5,013 bases of DNA from Deferribacteres bacterium (GTDB taxonomy: Bacteria > Zhuqueibacterota > Zhuqueibacteria > Zhuqueibacterales > Geothermadaptataceae). A model generated the notes under the pieces. It was not told where the DNA came from and made no database searches. It saw only the letters and a list, made by a program, of their open reading frames with translations. The stretch spans positions 1 to 5,013 of the forward strand of contig JACKDF010000060.1 in assembly GCA_020633655.1 (NCBI GenBank). The letters run 5' to 3'. How positions within the stretch are numbered: position 1 is the stretch's first letter; every line of letters starts with the position of its first letter. Below, piece by piece: positions 1 through 5,013 of the stretch. The position numbers and the translations under genes were made by a program.

Positions 1-1890
1 TGGTTCAAGTTTGATGAACTCGCTTTCGAATTTGATGATTCGACAAATGCAGAAGGCGATAGTTCTTATGTAAGTTTCTCGGGATTGCAATCGAATAAAA
101 TAACTTATACCCGAAAAGATGAGTTTGTACTTAATGGCGGTGGATATATTCCATTTAACGGGAATGAAAATCTTGATGTCCATTTGCAGGGGTATGGTAA
201 TATTTTCGCTACTTTTTTTGATTTTATTCCGCTGTTGAGAAAGGCTTCGAGCAGTTGTGCATTGGATATTGGCTTAAAAGGAGAATATAAAAATGTGCGC
301 CTGGTGAACAGCAAATTTACAGTTGTCGACGGACAGTTATCTTTTGCGGAAGTAGCAAAAGATATCAAACAGATTCAAGGCGATGTGGTAACCGAGGATG
401 ATTTTATTCATATAAAATCTGCGACGGGAATAGTTGGCGATGCTTCGCTCTCGATTTATAATACTCCTGTTGCGCCTTCCGGACAAGGATCAATTCTCAC
501 ACCATTGAGAATTAACAATAATTGGATGAGTTTAGGCACTTTTTATGTAAAGTCAAACGGCAATGGCTTGCCTTTGAACATACCTGCCTTGATGCCGCCG
601 AATGAAATTGGGCGTTTTCAGTTAAAAGGGATGAATCATTTTGACAGCTTTTTGGTCAGTGGACCATGGCATCATCCGGTTTTTCGTGGCGAGATTGTTC
701 TGAACGACGTGAATGTGATCTATCCCTATTATGAAATTAGCGAACGGCCAAGCCCGCTCATTGATTATATTATGCTGAATTCGAATTGGGACGTGCATGC
801 GATCGCAGGTAAAAATAACCGTTATGTGGCTGAATTTTCAAATATCGGTATTGATAAAGTTATCATAAATGCCGGCATTGATGACGGTATTAGTGAATTG
901 ACTTTCACTGGAATTATTATTGATACAACGAAAACACTGTCTCCGAATTATGGCCTTGATCTGGCATTAAATCGCGAGGATAGTATATCGTTTTTAAACG
1001 TGCAACCCGATTCGAGTACAGAATCGGGTAAAGACGCACCGGCAGTTCCACTTCTCCTTCAGCAAGAAATTTTACGAACAGAAGCTGGTCCGGATACGAG
1101 TACTTTTCGCATCGCAGGTCAGATTGAATCGACTCGTGGAACAATAGAATATCTCGATCTCACGTTCCGAGTGGATAAATTTGTTGCAAACTGGGATAAA
1201 AGTTCCCTCGATCCAGTTGTATGGGGGCAAGCCTGGACGACCGTCGTCGATTCACTGAATGAGAAGTATGTTTATCTGAAATTGCAGGCGCGGGATCCCG
1301 TTACTGGTGAATTTCGTGAACGCGGCCGTTATGAAGAGGCTTATTTTAAGTTGGAATCGGAAATTCCTGCATACAATACCTCACAAATGCAGGTCCTTTC
1401 GATTCTCGGTTACGATCCCGAAAATATCTCCGATAGAAATCGTACGACCAACATCATTGGAGCGAGCACGGAGAATTTATTCTTGCGTCCATTACTGCGT
1501 CCTGTTGAGCGTACTCTTGAACGCTCCCTCGGCCTGGATGTTGTTCGGTTAAATTCGAGGTTCACACAGAATTTTTTAAATAACAATCAGTTTTATTCCG
1601 ATTTCACAACGACATTCTTGCAAAACACACAGCTTACTGTCGGGAAATACATTTCCAACAAAATGTACTTTCTCTACACCGGACGATTTTCAATGAATAA
1701 CGATGATCCTGGTGAGCTGAATTTTCTGCTACCAAACACAATAGAATTAAAACATTCTTTGGACCTTGAATACAGGTTTAATCCCAGTCTTCTCTTGCAG
1801 TTGGGATACAAGTACAACGAAGCGACGTATCTTTTGCCAAAAAGTCGACAGGATAAAAATATTTTATTGCGCTATTCTTTCCCATTTTAA
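1..1890 (+). CDS. tamB: TamB-like translocation and assembly module protein, C-terminal 629 residues (5' partial)
   Basis: The reading frame is open from base 1 with no start signal, so the gene begins upstream; the TTG at 85 is only an internal leucine codon. The visible 629 residues are rich in alternating beta-strand sequence of the AsmA/TamB type. The last 330 or so residues look like the TamB (DUF490) domain: a G-Q-I-E-x-T-R-G-T-I-E-Y stretch around residues 372-383, an S-E-I-P...Q-V-L-S-I-L-G-Y-D-P segment at 453-473 (the family's usual 'bottom-of-domain' motif), and a final strand ending Y-S-F-P-F, resembling the aromatic end of E. coli TamB. TamB proteins are normally inner-membrane anchored, span the periplasm as a hydrophobic-grooved beta structure, and act with an Omp85 partner in outer-membrane protein assembly and phospholipid transport. 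The N-terminal anchor is not in view. bamA follows after 119 bases. Family assignment is by eye; a generic AsmA-like protein is the main alternative. Confidence 0.85.
   Translation, partial: WFKFDELAFEFDDSTNAEGDSSYVSFSGLQSNKITYTRKDEFVLNGGGYIPFNGNENLDVHLQGYGNIFATFFDFIPLLRKASSSCALDIGLKGEYKNVRLVNSKFTVVDGQLSFAEVAKDIKQIQGDVVTEDDFIHIKSATGIVGDASLSIYNTPVAPSGQGSILTPLRINNNWMSLGTFYVKSNGNGLPLNIPALMPPNEIGRFQLKGMNHFDSFLVSGPWHHPVFRGEIVLNDVNVIYPYYEISERPSPLIDYIMLNSNWDVHAIAGKNNRYVAEFSNIGIDKVIINAGIDDGISELTFTGIIIDTTKTLSPNYGLDLALNREDSISFLNVQPDSSTESGKDAPAVPLLLQQEILRTEAGPDTSTFRIAGQIESTRGTIEYLDLTFRVDKFVANWDKSSLDPVVWGQAWTTVVDSLNEKYVYLKLQARDPVTGEFRERGRYEEAYFKLESEIPAYNTSQMQVLSILGYDPENISDRNRTTNIIGASTENLFLRPLLRPVERTLERSLGLDVVRLNSRFTQNFLNNNQFYSDFTTTFLQNTQLTVGKYISNKMYFLYTGRFSMNNDDPGELNFLLPNTIELKHSLDLEYRFNPSLLLQLGYKYNEATYLLPKSRQDKNILLRYSFPF
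1005..1029 (+). repeat. Perfect 9-bp inverted repeat (potential mRNA hairpin) inside tamB
   Basis: The arms ACCCGATTC (1005-1013) and GAATCGGGT (1021-1029) are exact reverse complements separated by a 7-base loop, GAGTACA. The stem has five G-C pairs and would be reasonably stable in mRNA. It encodes the P-D-S-S-T-E-S-G segment, a low-complexity, probably flexible linker before the C-terminal TamB domain. There is no T-tract after it, so it is not a terminator. It may be chance, since a few such repeats are expected per tens of kilobases. Confidence 0.6.
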
Positions 1891-1983
1891 TGGTGAAGAC
1901 AATGCCCGAAACTGGAAAAAATTCATTAATTTAAGTAGAACTTTTTGCTTTACATTGTGGTCTAACTTTTGTACTTTGGCCAC

Positions 1984-1999
1984 AATTTTTGTAAAAATT
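1984..1999 (+). repeat. AT-only 16-bp palindrome directly before the bamA ribosome binding site
   Basis: AATTTTT (1984-1990) and AAAAATT (1993-1999) are exact reverse complements around a GT centre. The repeat ends at the base before the AAGGAG ribosome binding site. As DNA it could be an operator half-site pair; as RNA it could form only a weak six-pair A-U stem with a four-base loop. The rest of the 119-base tamB-bamA gap (1891-2009) shows no clear terminator and no good -35/-10 pair. Function is unproven; AT-rich sequence makes such palindromes fairly easy to get by chance. Confidence 0.4.
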
Positions 2000-2005
2000 A
2001 AGGAG
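2000..2005 (+). promoter_or_regulatory. Ribosome binding site of bamA
   Basis: AAGGAG sits four bases before the ATG at 2010. It is a strong Shine-Dalgarno match, slightly close to the start codon, and fixes the start of bamA: translation from this ATG gives a complete signal peptide. Confidence 0.85.
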
Positions 2006-2009
2006 AAAA

Positions 2010-4331
2010 ATGTTAAGATTTTTACCTAAGTTTCCTTTTGTTTTTTTGCTTCTTTTGCTGCCTGTAATTGCATTTTCACAGGGCAACCGGAAGGCAGAAG
2101 TTTTAAGTTTTGTGATAGAAGGAAACAAGACAACTGACGAAGGATTGATCAAGTTTACTGCCGGATTCACTGAAGGCTCTAAAATAGGTGGTGACGATAT
2201 ACAAAACGCAATTCGTCAATTGTGGGATTTGGGTATGTTTAGCGATATCCAGTTTTATCTCGATAAAGAAATTGGCAATGGACTATATTTACGATTGAAA
2301 TTGCAGGAATTTCCTCATTTGGAAAAGATTCAACTTCAGGGGAACAAAAAAATCAAGACCAAGGATATTAAAAAAGATGTCGATTTTTATCCTGGACAAA
2401 TGCTTGGACCCGCCAAAATTAACCAAATGCGCCGCAAAATTCTCGATCTGTACAAAGAAAAAGGATATTTGCTGGCAGACGTCGAAACCAAGTCCACACC
2501 CTCTGAAGAACGCCCCAATTATATCGTCGTTCGGTTCGATATCAATGAAGGAAATAAGGTACAAGTACAGAAAATACGATTTCACGGCAATTCCACTTTC
2601 GAAAACAAAAAATTGCGAAAGCAATTTAAGGAAACAAAAGAAGATACCTGGTGGCGTGGCGCCGATTTTGATCCCGAAGAATTTGCAGAAGATAAAGGCC
2701 TCGTACTCGATTTTTACCGTAAAGAAGGTTTTCGTGACGCGGAAATTTTACGCGATTCGCTCTCCTATGGTCCTGAACAAAAGGACATGTTCATCGATAT
2801 TTGGGTACGTGAGGGAATCCGTTACAAATTCGGTAAAATCAATTTTGATGGCAACAAGCTCTATACAACCGAACAGCTTTATGCTACCGCGGATATAAAA
2901 GAAGGCGATATTTACAATGCCGAAAAACTTCAGGAAGTCGTTTCTGAGAAATTAGGAACACTTTATTATGATGCGGGCTACATTTATGCACGGATTATTC
3001 CACAGGAAACACCGGTGGCAAAGGACACGGTCAATCTTACCTTTTTGATCAATGAAGAAAAGCCTGTAAAAGTTCGCAAAATCAAAATTGTTGGTAATTC
3101 CACAACAAAAGATAAAGTTATACGTCGCGAATTGCACATGTTTCCCGGTCAAACATTCAGCAAAGCGTTGCTCATGCGGAGTCAGCGGGAAGTCTGGGTT
3201 TTAAATTATTTTGCAAATGTAAATCCAACCATTGAAACCGTGGATGATGAAAATATTGATATTAGCATTGAAGTGGAAGAACGAGGAACCAGTACTGCAA
3301 ATATGTCCGCCGGTTGGAGCGAACGGGATAAAATAATTGGCAGTATCGGCGTAAACATGAATAATTTTGCGGGAGGTGGACAGCAGGTTGGATTCGATTG
3401 GAATTTTGGCCGCTACTACCGATCGTTTCAAATAAATTTCACCGAACCGTGGTTGATGGATACACCAACACTTGCCGGTTTTAGTATTTACGATACGGAA
3501 CGTTCGCCGACGTATGCAGGTTATCGCCAGGAATCCCGGGGCGCATCTTTGCGTTTGGGACGCCGTTTTCAGTGGCCGGATAACTACTTCCGTGGTGACT
3601 GGATTTATCGAATCGACCGTACAAACCTTTCGGATTTTCAGTCGTGGTTTGCAAGCTCGGTAAATACCGCCTATTTTGAAGATGTCTATCCGCAAACGTC
3701 GAGCAGTATTACACAAATTATTTCCAGAAACAGTTTAAACCGGGTTGAATTCCCAACCGAAGGTTCGGCTTTTTCCGTATCGACAGAGGTATCGGGTGGG
3801 GTACTTGGGGGCACGGTCGAATTTCATAAACACCAGTTTAAAGCCGAATGGTTCACACCTCTTATGTGGACCCTCGTAATGCACTCAGATTTTACATCTG
3901 GTATAATTAAAGAATTTGGAAAAAGTGGCTTTATTCCCTATCTTGAAAAATTCTTCATGGGTGGTGAAGGTTTGACGCGTTCCATTCCATTGCGCGGTTA
4001 TGATGATCCGTTAGGCAACAGCAGCAACACCGTAGATCGTAATGGTGGTACAGCTATGATGAAGTATTCTCTTGAATTGCGTGTACCAATATCCCCGAAT
4101 CCGACAATTTATGCCCTTACATTTGCTGAAGCTGGACGCACGTGGGAAAAACTTCGTGAGTTTAATCCCAGCAACATGCGGCGTTCTGTTGGATTTGGCG
4201 CCCGGGTGTTTATGCCGATGATCGGTATGCTCGGTTTTGATTACGCTTACGGTTTTGATAATATAGATCCGATCACTGGAAAATCTTACGGTGGATGGAA
4301 ACCGCATTTTGTATTCGGGCAACAATTTTAA
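2010..4331 (+). CDS. bamA: Outer membrane protein assembly factor BamA (Omp85 family)
   Basis: The 773-residue protein inserts beta-barrel proteins into the outer membrane and is the core of the BAM complex. Residues 1-23 form a signal peptide (basic start, leucine-rich core, A-F-S before Q24). Five POTRA domains follow at about 28-101, 102-181, 182-268, 269-350 and 351-425; each carries a G-N turn after its first strand (G38, G111, G193, G281, G362). POTRA3 has the W-W pair (214-215) also seen in E. coli BamA. The barrel runs from about 427 to 773, with F-T-E-P-W at 477-481, F-P-T-E-G at 581-585, F-F-M-G-G at 648-652 and the loop-6 motif L-R-G-Y at 661-664, the family's essential RG[F/Y] element. 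It ends in F773, as expected for an outer-membrane barrel. Five POTRAs rule against TamA, which has three. Length is close to the usual 750-810. It lies between tamB and skp, and bamA-skp order is widely conserved. Confidence 0.97.
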   Translation: MLRFLPKFPFVFLLLLLPVIAFSQGNRKAEVLSFVIEGNKTTDEGLIKFTAGFTEGSKIGGDDIQNAIRQLWDLGMFSDIQFYLDKEIGNGLYLRLKLQEFPHLEKIQLQGNKKIKTKDIKKDVDFYPGQMLGPAKINQMRRKILDLYKEKGYLLADVETKSTPSEERPNYIVVRFDINEGNKVQVQKIRFHGNSTFENKKLRKQFKETKEDTWWRGADFDPEEFAEDKGLVLDFYRKEGFRDAEILRDSLSYGPEQKDMFIDIWVREGIRYKFGKINFDGNKLYTTEQLYATADIKEGDIYNAEKLQEVVSEKLGTLYYDAGYIYARIIPQETPVAKDTVNLTFLINEEKPVKVRKIKIVGNSTTKDKVIRRELHMFPGQTFSKALLMRSQREVWVLNYFANVNPTIETVDDENIDISIEVEERGTSTANMSAGWSERDKIIGSIGVNMNNFAGGGQQVGFDWNFGRYYRSFQINFTEPWLMDTPTLAGFSIYDTERSPTYAGYRQESRGASLRLGRRFQWPDNYFRGDWIYRIDRTNLSDFQSWFASSVNTAYFEDVYPQTSSSITQIISRNSLNRVEFPTEGSAFSVSTEVSGGVLGGTVEFHKHQFKAEWFTPLMWTLVMHSDFTSGIIKEFGKSGFIPYLEKFFMGGEGLTRSIPLRGYDDPLGNSSNTVDRNGGTAMMKYSLELRVPISPNPTIYALTFAEAGRTWEKLREFNPSNMRRSVGFGARVFMPMIGMLGFDYAYGFDNIDPITGKSYGGWKPHFVFGQQF
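3899..3907 (+). promoter_or_regulatory. Possible extended -10 element inside bamA, upstream of skp
   Basis: TGGTATAAT is an exact match to the extended -10 consensus TGnTATAAT. No good -35 hexamer lies 16-18 bases upstream, but extended -10 promoters can do without one. A small inverted repeat, CAGAT (3886-3890) and ATCTG (3896-3900), overlaps its upstream edge. It would start a transcript about 540 bases before skp, within the bamA coding region. It encodes ordinary barrel residues (S-G-I-I), so the match may be chance, and FCB bacteria often use different promoter sequences. Confidence 0.2.
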
Positions 4332-4360
4332 GTTCAAACTGCCTTTTCTGGTTCCTTTAA

Positions 4361-4391
4361 TTGAGGGAACGATAGGGTAGGTAAGTATAAA
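4361..4391 (+). promoter_or_regulatory. Weak candidate promoter in the bamA-skp gap
   Basis: TTGAGG (4361-4366) could serve as a -35 box and TATAAA (4386-4391) as a -10 box, with a 19-base spacer that is longer than the ideal 17. Transcription would start near 4398, leaving a leader of about 50 bases before the skp GTG. The 120-base gap (4332-4451) contains no convincing terminator, so skp may also be read from upstream. The call rests only on consensus similarity to sigma-70 sites. Confidence 0.25.
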
Positions 4392-4439
4392 ATAAATCCA
4401 GAATCGTGTGCTTTGAGCATAAGGTTTGGAGTGAGAGAC

Positions 4440-4444
4440 GGAGG
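4440..4444 (+). promoter_or_regulatory. Ribosome binding site that fixes the skp start at GTG 4452
   Basis: GGAGG lies seven bases before GTG 4452, an ideal spacing. The more upstream in-frame TTG at 4413 has no comparable site and would put an uncharacteristic charged stretch (R-D-G-G) ahead of the signal peptide. The in-frame TTG at 4449 is only four bases from the site and is a poorer start. Confidence 0.8.
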
Positions 4445-4451
4445 TTTTTTG

Positions 4452-5000
4452 GTGAGAAAGATTGCACAAATCATTTTAATGACAGCCTTGATTTTAACCG
4501 CATTTGCATCCAATGCATTCGGTCAAAAACTGGGCTATCTAAATTCTCAGGAAATTCTTGAAAAATACAAGGCAGCCCAGGATGTAAAAAGTCAGTTGGA
4601 AGAACTGAATAAAACCTGGGAGCAGGAAGCTTTAAACATGCAGCGGGAAGTGAAAGAACTGTCGGACCAACTGGAAGCGCAACGCCTTCTTTTAAGCGAA
4701 TCAAAGCGTGCAGAGAAGGCTGGGGAAATCCAGACGAAGTATGCAGAGCTGCAGCAGTTCCAGGCCCAAAAATGGGGTCCACAAGGTGATGCCCTGAAAG
4801 AGGAAGCAAAGTTACTTCAGCCTATCCAGACAAAAATTATCGAAGCCATAAATGTTGTTGGTGAAAAAGAGGGATTCGATTATATTTTCGATACTGTTAC
4901 CGCCAACATAGTTTACGTCAGCAAAAATCAAATCGATCTGACTGCGCGTGTTCTTGAGGAGCTGGAAAAAGGCCTGGCAAGTAGTGGTTCAGCGAAGTAA
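4452..5000 (+). CDS. skp: Skp/OmpH-family periplasmic chaperone
   Basis: With the GTG start, the protein has 182 residues (E. coli Skp has 161). Residues 1-24 are a signal peptide (R2-K3, hydrophobic core, A-F-G before Q25). The mature chain opens with K-L-G-Y-L-N-S-Q-E-I-L, the typical first strand of the family, then a long charged, probably coiled-coil helix at about 38-104, a W-G-P-Q-G turn at 108-112 that should be the tentacle tip, and a returning helix to about 138. The strands E-G-F-D-Y-I-F-D (140-147) and N-I-V-Y-V-S (152-157) and the closing helix D162-L-T-A-R-V-L complete the trimerising body. Skp trimers hold unfolded outer-membrane proteins after Sec export and hand them to BAM, which matches the bamA gene 120 bases upstream. 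In many bacteria lpxD follows or a second ompH copy is present, but the window ends 13 bases after the stop. Confidence 0.93.
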   Translation: MRKIAQIILMTALILTAFASNAFGQKLGYLNSQEILEKYKAAQDVKSQLEELNKTWEQEALNMQREVKELSDQLEAQRLLLSESKRAEKAGEIQTKYAELQQFQAQKWGPQGDALKEEAKLLQPIQTKIIEAINVVGEKEGFDYIFDTVTANIVYVSKNQIDLTARVLEELEKGLASSGSAK

Positions 5001-5013
5001 TCACACCTTTCAT

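Noticed and set aside
85..87. TTG at 85 as the start of the first gene
   Set aside because: The frame is open back to base 1 with similar beta-rich sequence, there is no ribosome binding site, and the family is far longer; the gene simply enters from the left edge.
1291..1300. 10-bp perfect palindrome CGGGATCCCG in tamB
   Set aside because: Several 10-bp palindromes are expected by chance in 5 kb, and it has no loop or regulatory context.
1890..1934. A 14-codon ORF whose ATG overlaps the tamB stop codon (TAATG)
   Set aside because: It is too short to judge, resembles nothing I know, and has no clear ribosome binding site; overlap of this type arises easily by chance.
1944..1979. Possible Bacteroidota-type promoter (TTTG ... 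TAnnTTTG) before bamA
   Set aside because: TTTG at 1944-1947 and the near-matches starting at 1963 and 1972 have spacings of 15 and 24 bases, not the usual 19-21, and neither -7 box is exact.
3201..3716. 171-codon minus-strand open frame within bamA
   Set aside because: It is fully antisense to conserved barrel sequence with no recognisable family features.
3794..3811. G-rich stretch with runs of 3, 4 and 5 G in bamA
   Set aside because: It has only three tracts of three or more Gs, so it does not meet the canonical four-tract quadruplex pattern; it encodes V-S-G-G-V-L-G-G in the barrel.
4351..4370. GTTCC/GGAAC inverted repeat after bamA as a terminator
   Set aside because: The stem is only 5 bp with a 10-base loop and no T-tract follows, so intrinsic termination is unlikely.
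4011..4469. 152-codon minus-strand open frame across the bamA end and the following gap
   Set aside because: It lies opposite a strongly supported bamA coding region, has no recognisable domain, and its composition looks like antisense of coding sequence.

Overview
The window holds three consecutive plus-strand genes for outer-membrane biogenesis in a diderm (Gram-negative) bacterium: the 3' part of a tamB-like gene (1-1890, running in from the left edge), a complete bamA (2010-4331) and a complete skp/ompH-type periplasmic chaperone gene (4452-5000). The gaps between genes are 119 and 120 bases. I see no tRNA, rRNA, CRISPR array, insertion sequence or other mobile-element signature, and no convincing minus-strand gene.

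The DNA is moderately AT-rich. The style of the BamA and Skp sequences (the W-G-P-Q-G tip in Skp, glutamine-rich signal-peptide junctions, and a TamB gene next to BamA rather than next to a TamA) suggests the Fibrobacterota-Chlorobiota-Bacteroidota (FCB) superphylum or a relative such as Ignavibacteria, Calditrichota or KSB1. This placement is inferred from memory of protein style, not from a marker gene or a search.

The three products form a coherent route. Skp holds unfolded outer-membrane proteins in the periplasm. BamA, with five POTRA domains and a 16-strand barrel, inserts them into the outer membrane. TamB is a long beta-rich periplasmic protein anchored in the inner membrane that works with an Omp85 partner and is also implicated in phospholipid traffic to the outer membrane. 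With no TamA in view and bamA directly downstream, BamA is the natural candidate partner.

Neither intergenic gap shows a good intrinsic terminator, so read-through across all three genes is plausible. Weak promoter-like signals lie before skp and inside the end of bamA. Two inverted repeats stand out: an AT-only 16-bp palindrome touching the bamA ribosome binding site, and a perfect 9-bp-stem hairpin inside tamB at a probable domain linker. This is essentially a conserved housekeeping locus. I did not find evidence of an undescribed system, and the findings are modest.
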